Part shown: piece after piece, positions 1 through 9,072 of the stretch
Layout of the letters: every line of letters begins with the position of its first letter
Position numbering within the stretch: the stretch's first letter is position 1
Source: JAKFDI01 sp044508835
GTDB taxonomy: Bacteria; Pseudomonadota; Gammaproteobacteria; Burkholderiales; Burkholderiaceae_C
Reading direction: 5' to 3'
Assembly (NCBI GenBank): GCA_044508835.1
Contig: JBIQHD010000002.1
Span: 124,001-188,000 of the forward strand
DNA length: 64,000 bases
Notes under the pieces: model-generated
Databases searched by the model: none
Seen by the model: only the letters and a program-made list of their open reading frames with translations
What the model was told of the DNA's origin: nothing
Made by a program: the position numbers and the translations under genes

Positions 1-432
1 CAGGCGCCGGCCGGCGCGGCGCCAGAAGGCGAGATCGTCGCCGCCCGACACCGCCGCGGCCGGCGCCGGCCAGTGCTGCCAGGCGGTCGTGCCGTTCGCC
101 GCGGGCTCCCACGGCGCGGCCTCGTCGCCGCCGTCGAGCGGCACCTCGCGCCCGCTGCGCCGCCACAGGTCGATCACCCGATGGTTCGCCAGCGTGTAGA
201 GCCAGGTGCGAAAGCTCGCGCCCTGCGGCGCCCAGCGCTCGCGCGACTGCACCACGCGCAGCCAGGTGTCCTGGAACACCTCGTCGGCCTGCGCCGCGAG
301 CGCGCTGCCGAGCAGCCGCCGCACGAAGCGGTACAGGCCCGCGTGGTGGCGCGCGTACAGCCGCTCGAAGGCCGCGGCGTCGCCGGCCGCATAGGCGGCC
401 ATCAGGGCGTCGTCGCTGTCGTCGGCGGGCAT
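1..432 (-). CDS. ECF-type RNA polymerase sigma factor, C-terminus cut by window edge
   Basis: Sigma factors of this class bind core RNA polymerase and direct it to a small regulon, often an envelope or stress response. The 144 visible codons run in frame off the left edge. They begin MPADDSDDALMAAYAAGD and contain the region-2 signatures: an FxRLYxRHH-type helix near residues 23-30, then DEVFQDTWLRV near 50-60, and FRTWLYTLANHRVIDLWRR near 74-92, where core binding and -10 recognition residues lie. Region 4 (-35 recognition) should lie outside the window, so the subgroup and any adjacent anti-sigma factor cannot be judged. The start is the ATG at 432. The gene diverges from the lipoprotein gene starting at 518, leaving an 85-bp shared upstream region. 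Confidence 0.88.
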   Translation of the reverse strand, partial: MPADDSDDALMAAYAAGDAAAFERLYARHHAGLYRFVRRLLGSALAAQADEVFQDTWLRVVQSRERWAPQGASFRTWLYTLANHRVIDLWRRSGREVPLDGGDEAAPWEPAANGTTAWQHWPAPAAAVSGGDDLAFWRRAGRRL

Positions 433-517
433 GGCGTCGAAGTCTGCCGCATCGGCGGGTGATACGGCCGGGCGGCCGCGAGGGGGTGATCCGGGGCGCG
501 CGGCGCTACGATGCCGC

Positions 518-922
518 ATGGACATTCTCGGCAATCGCACCGCGGCGGCCGCGCGCGCGGCGGGCCTGGCGGCGGCGCTGGCGCTCGCCGGCTGCGGCGG
601 CGGGCTGTGGATCGGCATCGGCGACGACTTCGACGACCCGCCCGCGGTCAGCCTCACCGCATCGGCCATCGATGCGCCGGCCGGCGCCACCATCAGCCTG
701 CTCGCCGCCGCGGCCGACGCCGACGGCATCGACGTGGTGGAGTTCTACCGCTTCGACGGCGGCAGCGCGCGTCGCCTGGGCAGCGACCGCCAGCCGCCGT
801 ACCAGCTGAGCGTGGTGGTGCCCACCGACGGGCGCGGCGTGCTGCGGGTCTTCGCCCGCGCCTACGACTTCAACGGCCACGCGGCCGACAGCGACGTCCT
901 AGCAATCACTATCACGCCTTGA
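518..922 (+). CDS. Small lipoprotein with Ig-like domain
   Basis: This is a 134-residue predicted outer-envelope lipoprotein of unknown function. The N-terminus is a signal peptide rich in Ala and Leu ending in a lipobox L-A-G-C (Cys near residue 26), followed by a Gly-rich linker. Residues about 40-134 are beta-rich with the pattern of a bacterial Ig-like domain of the kind found in surface and secreted proteins: VSLTASAIDAPAGATISL, ADADGIDVVEFYRFDG, and a closing RVFARAYDFNGHAADS motif. The ATG at 518 is chosen because it directly precedes the signal peptide. The frame stays open upstream but without signal-like sequence. The gene diverges from the ECF sigma gene, so co-regulation is possible but unproven. 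Confidence 0.75.
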   Translation: MDILGNRTAAAARAAGLAAALALAGCGGGLWIGIGDDFDDPPAVSLTASAIDAPAGATISLLAAAADADGIDVVEFYRFDGGSARRLGSDRQPPYQLSVVVPTDGRGVLRVFARAYDFNGHAADSDVLAITITP

Positions 923-977
923 GCGCAGTCGTCGCCAATAGCTTTTCGACGATCTGAACGCCATGGTAGGCAAGCAA

Positions 978-995
978 TAGACGTCCAGACGTCTA
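978..995. promoter_or_regulatory. Inverted repeat at the methyltransferase start (candidate operator)
   Basis: A perfect 7-bp inverted repeat, TAGACGT-CCAG-ACGTCTA, ends two bases before the ATG of the methyltransferase gene. It contains two overlapping-register copies of the self-complementary hexamer GACGTC. Such dyads near R-M genes often bind a controller or the methyltransferase itself. Whether this one is an operator, a methylation site or chance is not known. Confidence 0.4.
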
Positions 996-997
996 GA

Positions 998-2152
998 ATG
1001 CCCTGGGCAACCATGGAGGATGAATTGCGCAGAAGACCTGGTGAAGTAAGAGATGCCATCGTCCACGTGCTTGATGACGCAGCCGGGGCCGCTACGGTGC
1101 AGGAGATCACCGAGGGGGTGCATCGTCTCATCGGGCCCGTGCCGCCTTCTTCGGTGCGTTCGTATCTCCGGCTCAATACGCCGCAGCTCTTCGTACGAAT
1201 GGATCGTGCGCAGTACAGCTTGAGCGGCATGGAGTCGCTTCCGCCCTGTGTTGAGCCTGAGCCGGCCGATGGGGCACCATCGTTCTGTCACGGGAAGGCC
1301 ACCCTTTACAACGACGACTGCATTGCTTGGTTGGAGCGACAACCGGCGCGCTCGCTGCATGCTGTCGTCACCGATCCCCCCTACGGGCTCATCGAATACT
1401 CGGACGTAGAGCAGGCGAAGCTGCGTAGGGGCAAAGGCGGAGTGTGGCGCATCCCGCCAAGTTTCGATGGCTCCAAGCGTGCGCCGCTACCGCGGTTCAC
1501 CGTCCTGAAACCGACTGACCATGAAGCACTCGAACGGTTCTTCTTCGCCTGGGGTCGCAGCTTGCTTCGCGTCCTAGTGCCCGGGGCCAACGTGATTGTG
1601 GCGAGCAATCCACTGCTGTCTCATTTCGTTTCCGGAGCACTGTCTCGTGCGGGGCTTGAGCGCCGCGGAGAAATCGTCCGGCTGGTCATGACTATGCGCG
1701 GCGGCGATAGGCCAAAGGCCGCGCACGTCGAGTTCAACGACGTCAGCGTGATGCCGCGTTCCATGTGGGAGCCTTGGTTGATGTTTCGAGCACCCGTGGA
1801 GGGCCGCGTCCAGGACAACCTGCGCAAGTGGGGTACAGGCGGCTTCCGCCGGATATCGACCAACAAGCCGTTCGGTGATGTGATCGAGTCGGCGCCGACA
1901 AGAGCCACTGAGCGTAGACTGGCAAACCATCCCAGCCTCAAGCCGCAAGCGTTCTTGCGCAAACTCGTGCGTGGCGTGCTGCCTCTGGGTCGGGGCGTCG
2001 TGCTCGATCCGTTCGCGGGCGCGGCGTCGACGCTAGCGGCAGCGCAGGCTGTGGGTTACGACAGCGTCGGTGTCGAGCGCGATCGTGCGTACTTCGATTT
2101 GGCCTGCACGGCGATACCGAAGCTCGCCGCACTCCAACTCGATTCCGCCTGA
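998..2152 (+). CDS. Type II DNA methyltransferase (amino-MTase, beta-like) with N-terminal winged helix
   Basis: Predicted modification enzyme of a restriction-modification pair, transferring methyl from SAM to adenine N6 or cytosine N4. The catalytic motif IV DPPYG is at residues 126-130 and the SAM-binding DPFAGA motif is at 337-342. The order IV before I fits the beta class, with the target-recognition region between them. Residues about 14-77 form a separate winged-helix-like domain resembling HARE-HTH domains (VRDAIVHVLDD, VQEITEGVHRL, FVRMDRAQYSLSG). The ATG at 998 is used; an in-frame ATG at 1013 is an alternative. The gene converges on the predicted nuclease, three bases from its stop. 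Base composition is visibly less GC-rich than the neighbours, suggesting transfer. Specificity cannot be read from the sequence. Confidence 0.87.
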   Translation: MPWATMEDELRRRPGEVRDAIVHVLDDAAGAATVQEITEGVHRLIGPVPPSSVRSYLRLNTPQLFVRMDRAQYSLSGMESLPPCVEPEPADGAPSFCHGKATLYNDDCIAWLERQPARSLHAVVTDPPYGLIEYSDVEQAKLRRGKGGVWRIPPSFDGSKRAPLPRFTVLKPTDHEALERFFFAWGRSLLRVLVPGANVIVASNPLLSHFVSGALSRAGLERRGEIVRLVMTMRGGDRPKAAHVEFNDVSVMPRSMWEPWLMFRAPVEGRVQDNLRKWGTGGFRRISTNKPFGDVIESAPTRATERRLANHPSLKPQAFLRKLVRGVLPLGRGVVLDPFAGAASTLAAAQAVGYDSVGVERDRAYFDLACTAIPKLAALQLDSA

Positions 2153-2155
2153 CGC

Positions 2156-2803
2156 CTACGCACGATAGACCCAGTTCGCTCGCAGTTTGGCGATTCCCTT
2201 CGCATGGAGAGTCGCAGTGCGGGTGCCGAGTTCACCACGTGCGTTCTTTCTGAAATCGTCGACCACGACCTGCCCGAGATAGATCTCGGTGAACTGCATT
2301 GGCGCCCGGGCAATGGCCGGCTCGGTTTCGTTGTCCACGCCGTAGACGAATACGCACATCCATTGGTTTCGCGCACCGTGCGTGTCCACGGCGCCCCCCG
2401 CCTTGCGTGTCGTCTTAATCTCGACGCCATGCTCGCCCGCCTTGGCGCAGTCGTTCGGATAGCGGCCCCTGACGACGAGATCTGGGTGCCCGTTGAAGTA
2501 GCAGTTGACGGTCAGCGTGCGCGAATGCTTCGCTAGGCTTGCCGTCAGCATGTCGGATAAGAGGCCCGACATGATGGCTGGCCGCAACGTGTCATCAAGT
2601 CGATCCAGGCCTTTTGCGACCAAGCCCGTGTTCACATCGTAGAAGAAGTCGTAGATGTCCTGCATCGCCAGCCGGAAGTCTTCGAGTCGCAGCTCATACG
2701 GAAGGGCGGCTGAGTAATTGAAGCCATGGCTGTGCGGCGTGTTGCGAGTGACGGACATGCGAGCGCGATGCAATGGGATGCGGCGGCATTCTTGCATGCG
2801 CAC
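2156..2803 (-). CDS. Putative type II restriction endonuclease (PD-EXK fold)
   Basis: This 215-residue protein is not assigned to a named family, but it carries a PD-(D/E)XK-like signature. HPDLVV has the PD at residues 107-108, and GVEIKTTRK has the E-x-K at 128-130, a spacing typical of small restriction nucleases. It converges tail to tail with the methyltransferase, the classic layout of a two-gene R-M system, and shares its lower GC content. The start could be the ATG at 2803, 16 bases after the recQ stop, or the ATG at 2758 (MSVTRNTPHS). Neither has a clear ribosome binding site. If it is the restriction partner it should cleave the unmethylated site of the neighbouring enzyme. An alternative is a Vsr-like or other nuclease. 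Confidence 0.65.
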   Translation of the reverse strand: MRMQECRRIPLHRARMSVTRNTPHSHGFNYSAALPYELRLEDFRLAMQDIYDFFYDVNTGLVAKGLDRLDDTLRPAIMSGLLSDMLTASLAKHSRTLTVNCYFNGHPDLVVRGRYPNDCAKAGEHGVEIKTTRKAGGAVDTHGARNQWMCVFVYGVDNETEPAIARAPMQFTEIYLGQVVVDDFRKNARGELGTRTATLHAKGIAKLRANWVYRA

Positions 2804-2819
2804 GCCGGGACAGGCGATG

Positions 2820-4709
<1,890 letters not shown>

Positions 4710-4800
4710 CCTAAGTGACGCCTCCCGCACGCCGCGGCGGCCTGCCCGGCGGCACGGGTTTCCCCACTCCGAGGGGGCTTTCGCGCGCCGCGGGGCGCGG

Positions 4801-4826
4801 GAGCCGGCCGGTATCATGGCCGGCTC
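4801..4826. promoter_or_regulatory. Perfect inverted repeat in the recQ/ssb divergent region
   Basis: Arms GAGCCGGCC (4801-4809) and GGCCGGCTC (4818-4826) are perfectly complementary and flank the loop GGTATCAT, which contains a TATCAT hexamer resembling a -10 box for ssb. The position, 40 bases before the ssb start codon, suggests an operator or a 5'-leader hairpin. Function is inferred only from symmetry and location. Confidence 0.35.
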
Positions 4827-4866
4827 ACGAACGCCGCCACCGTCGCGGAAACAGCAAGGAGCGCAC

Positions 4867-5367
4867 ATGGCCTCGGTCAACAAAGTCATCATCGTCGGCA
4901 ACCTCGGCCGTGATCCCGAGGTGCGCTACAACCCGAGCGGCGTGGCCTGGTGCACGGTGAGCATCGCCACCACCCGCAACTGGAAGAACCGCGAGACCGG
5001 CGAGCGCCAGGAAGAGACCGAATGGCACCGCGTCGTCTTCAACGACCGCCTGGCCGAGATCGCCGGCGAATACCTGAAGAAGGGCCGCTCGGTCTACGTG
5101 GAGGGCCGCCTGAAGACCCGCAAGTGGACCGACAAGGACGGCGTCGAGAAATACACGACCGAGATCCTCGCCAACGAGATGCAGATGCTCGGCGGCCGCG
5201 AGGGCATGGGCGGCGGCGACGAGGGTGAAGGCGGCGGCTACAGCCGCGGCGGCGGTGGGGGTGAACGCGGCGAGCGCAGCGCCCCGGCCCCGCGCCCGGC
5301 GCCGAGCAAGCCGGCGGCGAAGTCGTCGACCGGGTTCGACGACATGGACGACGACATTCCGTTCTGA
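4867..5367 (+). CDS. ssb: Single-stranded DNA-binding protein
   Basis: SSB coats single-stranded DNA during replication, repair and recombination and recruits partners through its acidic tail. The 166-residue protein starts MASVNKVIIVGNLGRDPEVR and contains an OB fold over about residues 1-110, including EWHRVVFNDRLAEIAGEYL and KGRSVYVEGRLKTRKW. A Gly-rich and Pro/Ala-rich linker follows, and it ends in the canonical acidic tip DDMDDDIPF. AAGGAG at about 4856-4861 sits correctly before the ATG at 4867. It diverges from recQ, whose product is a known SSB-tail partner in other bacteria. A terminator-like hairpin follows. Confidence 0.98.
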   Translation: MASVNKVIIVGNLGRDPEVRYNPSGVAWCTVSIATTRNWKNRETGERQEETEWHRVVFNDRLAEIAGEYLKKGRSVYVEGRLKTRKWTDKDGVEKYTTEILANEMQMLGGREGMGGGDEGEGGGYSRGGGGGERGERSAPAPRPAPSKPAAKSSTGFDDMDDDIPF

Positions 5368-5391
5368 CCGCCGCGGTGCGGCGCGCGAACG

Positions 5392-5421
5392 ACACGGAGC
5401 CTCTCGGCTCCGTGTCCGTTT
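5392..5421 (+). terminator. Terminator-like hairpin after ssb
   Basis: Arms ACACGGAGC (5392-5400) and GCTCCGTGT (5407-5415) form a perfect 9-bp stem with the 6-base loop CTCTCG, followed by CCGTTTT. This lies 25 bases after the ssb stop and fits a Rho-independent terminator with a short T-run. Confidence 0.65.
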
Positions 5422-5440
5422 TGGTGCGTGCGTTCGACCC

Positions 5441-6082
5441 TCAGCCGCGCGGCTCGACCAGCGCCGCCATCGCCGCGGCGTCGTCGCCGTCCTGGCGGCG
5501 CAGCGCCTGCGCCACGCCCTCGCGGTCCTTCGCCGGGCGGTTCTGGCTCGTCTTCCACTTGCCCTGCAGCGAGACGAGCTCGATCTCGATGCCGACGATG
5601 GCCGCAAGCATCACGTCGATGTAGTCGGGCGGCGCGTCGTCCACGTGCCAGGGAACGGCCTGGGCCGCTTCGTGCCGCGCGGTGAGCTCGCCCACGAGGC
5701 CGCGCAGCCAGTCGCGGTCGTCGACCACGCGCAGCGTGCCGCGGGCCGCGACGGTGACGTAGTTCCACGTCGGCACCGCCTTGCCGTGCTCGGCCTTGGA
5801 CGGATACCAGCCGGGCGAGACATAGGCCTGCGGGCCCTGGAACACCACCAGCGACTCGGCGTCGCGGCGCGCCTCGCGCCACACCGGGTTGGCGCGCGCG
5901 ACGTGGCCGCGCAGGGTGCCGTGCGGCCCCCGCTCCGCATCGAGCAGGAAGGGGATCGGGTTGGCGTCGAGCGCGTGCGCGCCGTCCTGCGTGATCAGCA
6001 GCCCGAGCGGGTGGTCGCGCAGCGCGGCCTGCAGCACCTCGGGGCGGGTCTCGGCGAAATGGGTGGGCAGGTACATGGTCAT
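5441..6082 (-). CDS. FMN-binding negative transcriptional regulator, PaiB family
   Basis: The 213-residue protein matches the PaiB/YkoI-like family of FMN-binding split-barrel proteins, which are annotated as negative regulators in Bacillus though the mechanism is poorly known. Recognisable blocks are the start MTMYLPTHFAE, the segment HPLGLLITQDG near residues 23-33, the AYVSPGWYPSK and VPTWNYVTVAARG segments in the middle, and GKWKTSQNR near the C-terminus. All are hallmarks of this family. The ATG at 6082 overlaps the stop of the upstream osmC-like gene in an ATGA arrangement, so the two are probably translationally coupled and transcribed together. Confidence 0.87.
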   Translation of the reverse strand: MTMYLPTHFAETRPEVLQAALRDHPLGLLITQDGAHALDANPIPFLLDAERGPHGTLRGHVARANPVWREARRDAESLVVFQGPQAYVSPGWYPSKAEHGKAVPTWNYVTVAARGTLRVVDDRDWLRGLVGELTARHEAAQAVPWHVDDAPPDYIDVMLAAIVGIEIELVSLQGKWKTSQNRPAKDREGVAQALRRQDGDDAAAMAALVEPRG

Positions 6083-6552
6083 GTGTCGAGAAGGACCGGC
6101 TCGCAGCGCACCTCGCTCTTCACCGAGCGGGCGATGAAGCATTCCTCGTGCGCCTCGTGGTGCAGGCGCCGCAGCTCGGCGGCATCCGGCCGGCGCTCGC
6201 CGGCGAAGCGCACGGCGGGCCGCAGCGTGACGCGCGTCATCGCCAGGCGGCCGTCGGCGCCGGCGGCCATCACGCCCACCGCCTCGTCACGGTAGTCGTC
6301 GACCACCCAGCCGGCGCGGCAGGCGATGTCGAGGAACCACAGCATGTGGCAGCTCGACAGCGAGGCGACGAAGGCTTCCTCGGGGTCGACCGCCGCCGGG
6401 TCGGAGAAGGGCACGCGCACGCTGTGCGGCGACGACGAGCCGGGCACGCTCGCGCCGCCGTCGAAGTGCATGAGGTGGCGGCGGCTGTAGCGGCGGTCGG
6501 CGAAGGGCTGGTCGCCGCGCTGCCAGTGGATGGTGGCCTGGTACCCGGACAT
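6079..6552 (-). CDS. OsmC/Ohr family peroxidase-like protein
   Basis: OsmC-family proteins are thiol-dependent peroxidases that detoxify organic hydroperoxides. The 157-residue protein begins MSGYQATIHWQRGD and contains the two conserved cysteines of the family: one in ASLSSCHMLWFLD in the middle, and the second in HEECFIARSVKSEV near the C-terminus. The architecture matches the general OsmC group rather than Ohr, for which the first motif would differ. It is the upstream gene of a coupled pair with the PaiB-like protein (4-base overlap) and follows the GNAT gene with only five bases between them, so a small leftward operon GNAT - osmC-like - paiB-like is likely. Confidence 0.9.
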   Translation of the reverse strand: MSGYQATIHWQRGDQPFADRRYSRRHLMHFDGGASVPGSSSPHSVRVPFSDPAAVDPEEAFVASLSSCHMLWFLDIACRAGWVVDDYRDEAVGVMAAGADGRLAMTRVTLRPAVRFAGERRPDAAELRRLHHEAHEECFIARSVKSEVRCEPVLLDT

Positions 6553-6557
6553 GGTGT

Positions 6558-7007
6558 TCACAGCTCGTGGTGGTAGACGATGAAGCCGGCGTGCGTCGCG
6601 ACCTTGTCGTACAGCCGCCGGCCGGCTTCGTTCGAGGCCTGCGTGTGCCAGTAGACGCGGCTGCAGCCGGCCGCTCGCGCCTGCTCGGCCACCGCGCCGA
6701 TGAGCAAGCGGCCGACGCCGCGCCCGCGCGCGGATGGTGCCGTGAAGAGGTCCTGCAGGTAGCACACGGGCGCGATGCGCGTGGTGCTGCGGTGGAACAG
6801 GCAGTGCACGAGGCCGACCAGCCGGCCCTCGTCCTCGGCCACCCAGGCGAACACCGGCTCGCGCGGATCGAGGAAGCGGGCCCAGGTGGTCTCGGTGACG
6901 GCGGGGTCGAGCGCCGTCGCGCCCTGGCGGCCGTAGAAGGCGTTGTAGCCGTCCCAGAGCGGCTGCCACGCGGGCCGGTCGGCCGGGCGGAGGGCGCGCG
7001 CGTGCAT
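6558..7007 (-). CDS. GNAT family N-acetyltransferase
   Basis: This 149-residue protein has the GCN5-related acetyltransferase fold, which moves an acetyl group from acetyl-CoA to an amine. The acceptor is unknown. The acetyl-CoA-binding motif A is clear: CYLQDLFTAPSARGRGVGRLL with the R-x-x-G-x-G/A pattern at ARGRGVG. VYWHTQASNEAGRRLYDKVA near the C-terminus is the typical motif B. It starts at the ATG at 7007 (MHARALRPADRPAW). It precedes the osmC-like gene by five bases and follows the DUF1272 gene by 11 bases, consistent with one leftward transcription unit. Confidence 0.9.
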   Translation of the reverse strand: MHARALRPADRPAWQPLWDGYNAFYGRQGATALDPAVTETTWARFLDPREPVFAWVAEDEGRLVGLVHCLFHRSTTRIAPVCYLQDLFTAPSARGRGVGRLLIGAVAEQARAAGCSRVYWHTQASNEAGRRLYDKVATHAGFIVYHHEL

Positions 7008-7018
7008 GGCGGGCGGCT

Positions 7019-7261
7019 TCAGGCGGCGCAGCCCGCCGGCTTCAGCACCCGCTCGGTCGAGGCCGGAAAGCGCGCCAGCCTGTCCGCCGGCCGGCGCGGC
7101 CGCGCCACGAGCTCGCCGCCGCAGTTGGGGCAGGCGCCGTGCAGCACCTGCTCGGCGCAGCGCGCGCAGAAGGTGCACTCGAAGCTGCAGATGCGCGCCT
7201 CGGCCGAGTCGGGCGGCAGGTCGCGGTCGCAGCATTCGCAGTTGGGGCGCAGTTGCAGCAT
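7019..7261 (-). CDS. DUF1272 domain protein, small zinc-ribbon-like
   Basis: A small protein of about 80 residues matching the DUF1272 family, whose function is unknown. It opens MLQLRPNCECCDRDLPPDS, the family hallmark, and contains four Cys pairs (CECC, CSFEC, CARC, CPNC) that very likely bind zinc. ICSFECTFCARC is the core. The ATG at 7261 is chosen because family members start with this MLxLRPNCE motif; an upstream ATG at 7291 would add ten unconserved residues. It lies at the head of the GNAT/osmC/paiB cluster and downstream of the LysR gene on the same strand. Confidence 0.85.
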   Translation of the reverse strand: MLQLRPNCECCDRDLPPDSAEARICSFECTFCARCAEQVLHGACPNCGGELVARPRRPADRLARFPASTERVLKPAGCAA

Positions 7262-7324
7262 CGGAACGTCCTCGTCGGGGGAGTGCCGCATCGTAGACAG
7301 TTCCGGCCCGTTCCGGGCCCGCCG

Positions 7325-8239
7325 TCAGGCGTCGACGAGCATGCGCACGAGCCGGCCGGTCTCGAGCGGCAGGCCATCGAACGAGCGGGCGCAGACCAGC
7401 AGCCGCCGCGTCGCCCAGGCGTCGGACAGGGCGGCGACGCGCGTGGCGCCGGCATCGGCGAAGCGCTGCGCGGCGCTGGCCGGCATGACGGCCAGGCCGA
7501 TGCCGGCGGCGACCAGCCGGCAGGCGTCGTCGAAGCCGGCGACCAGCACGCGGTAGCGCACGGCATGCCCGCCGCGCGCGGCCTGGGCGTCGAGGAAGCT
7601 GCGCAGGGCGCTTTCGCGCAGCCCGACGAACGGTGATGCGAGCGCTTCGCCGAAGGCGACGTCGCCGCGCTCGGCGAGCGCGTGGTCGCGGGGCGCGAGC
7701 AGGACCAGCCGGTCCTCGCGGAACGGGGCGACGGCCAGCCCGGCGGTGTCCGCCGAATCCGCCAGGACGCCGGCCAGGGCCTTGCTCGCGCGGATGGCCT
7801 GCACGATCTCGACGCTCGTCGCTTCCTCGAGCTCGACGTCGATGTGGGGGTGCAGCGCCAGGAAGCGGCCGACCGGCTCGGGCAGGAACTCGGTGAGCGC
7901 CGCCGTGTTGCACAGCAGGCGCACCGTGCCGCGCGCGCCGCGCACGAAGGGGCCCAGCTCGCTGTGCAGCTGCTCCAGCTGGAGCAGCACCGCGCGCGCA
8001 TGCCGGGCGAACACCTCGCCGGCGGGGGTGGCGCTGGCGCCGCGGCTCGAGCGCTCGAAGAGCGGCGTGCCGATCGAGGACTCCAGCGCCTGCAGCCGCT
8101 CGCTCGCCGCCGCCAGCGACAGGTGCACGCGCTGCGAGGCCGCGGTGATCGAGCCGGCCTCGAAGACCGCCAGGAACAGGCGCAGGTCCTGCGGGTCGGC
8201 CCGCAGGCGAACCGGCCCCCGGGGTTCGAGTCTTCGCAT
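7325..8239 (-). CDS. LysR family transcriptional regulator
   Basis: A 304-residue LysR-type regulator. The N-terminal winged helix-turn-helix covers about residues 18-77 (LRLFLAVFEAGSITAAS, then LSLAAASERLQALE, then PLFERSSRGASATPAG), followed by a linker helix and a periplasmic-binding-like effector domain to the end. It diverges from the TauE/SafE-type exporter with about 67 bases between the start codons, the usual arrangement for a LysR protein controlling its neighbour and itself. The inducer is unknown. The exporter context would suggest a sulfur-containing organic anion, but this is inference. Confidence 0.93.
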   Translation of the reverse strand: MRRLEPRGPVRLRADPQDLRLFLAVFEAGSITAASQRVHLSLAAASERLQALESSIGTPLFERSSRGASATPAGEVFARHARAVLLQLEQLHSELGPFVRGARGTVRLLCNTAALTEFLPEPVGRFLALHPHIDVELEEATSVEIVQAIRASKALAGVLADSADTAGLAVAPFREDRLVLLAPRDHALAERGDVAFGEALASPFVGLRESALRSFLDAQAARGGHAVRYRVLVAGFDDACRLVAAGIGLAVMPASAAQRFADAGATRVAALSDAWATRRLLVCARSFDGLPLETGRLVRMLVDA

Positions 8240-8306
8240 CGGCCGAAGGATACCCACGCCGATTCCAGATGGGCAAAGCCGCCCGAAGCCGCGACCATCG
8301 CCCCCC

Positions 8307-9050
8307 ATGGATCCCTTCTTCTGGCCGGCCGTCGCGGCCGTCTTCTTCGTCGCGGGCGCGGTCAAGGGCATCGTCGGCCTCGGCCTGCCGACGCTCGCGA
8401 TGGGGCTGCTGAGCGTGTTCATGCCGCCGGTGGGCGCGGCCGCGCTGCTGCTCGTGCCGTCGTTCGTCACCAACGTGTGGCAGCTCGTGAGCGGCCCGCC
8501 GGTCGTGCGCACCTGCCGGCGGCTGTGGCCGCTCGGCGTGGGCATCGTGGCGGGCACGCTCTACGGCGTGCTGCCCGAGCTGCGCTCGGCGTCCGGCCTG
8601 GCGCGGCCGGCGCTCGGCAGCGCGCTGCTCGCCTATGCGGTGGTCGGGCTGTCGGCCGTGCGGCTGCCCGCGGTCGACGGCCGGCACGAGCGCTGGCTGT
8701 CCGTGCTCGTGGGCTACGTCACGGGCACGATCACCGCGGCCACCGGCGTCTTCGTGCTGCCCGCCGTGCCGTACCTGCAGGCGCTGCGGCTGCCGAAGGA
8801 CGAGCTCGTGCAGGCGCTCGGCTTCTCGTTCACGCTGTCCACCCTGGCGCTGGGGGCGAATCTCGCCACCGGCGAGGCGCTGGCGGGCGCGGACCTGCTG
8901 CGCTCCAGCGCCGCGCTGCTGCCGGCCGTGGCCGGCATGTGGGCCGGGCAGAAGCTGCGCGCCGTGCTGAGCGAGCGGCGCTTCCGCCAGGCCTTCTTCG
9001 CCGGCCTCGGCCTGCTGGGCGCGCAGATGATTGCCAGCGGGCTGTGGTGA
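8307..9050 (+). CDS. TauE/SafE family membrane permease (sulfite-exporter-like)
   Basis: A 247-residue integral membrane protein of the TauE/SafE family, which moves sulfite, sulfoacetate or other organic anions across the inner membrane. It shows about seven or eight hydrophobic segments. The family signature is in the first helix (AGAVKGIVGLGLPTLA) and is echoed in the second half (GYVTGTITAATGVFVLPAVPYLQAL), reflecting the inverted two-repeat architecture. The ATG at 8307 follows the LysR-shared intergenic region. Substrate cannot be told from sequence. Confidence 0.9.
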   Translation: MDPFFWPAVAAVFFVAGAVKGIVGLGLPTLAMGLLSVFMPPVGAAALLLVPSFVTNVWQLVSGPPVVRTCRRLWPLGVGIVAGTLYGVLPELRSASGLARPALGSALLAYAVVGLSAVRLPAVDGRHERWLSVLVGYVTGTITAATGVFVLPAVPYLQALRLPKDELVQALGFSFTLSTLALGANLATGEALAGADLLRSSAALLPAVAGMWAGQKLRAVLSERRFRQAFFAGLGLLGAQMIASGLW

Positions 9051-9072
9051 GCACCGCGCCGCCGGCCGCCTG

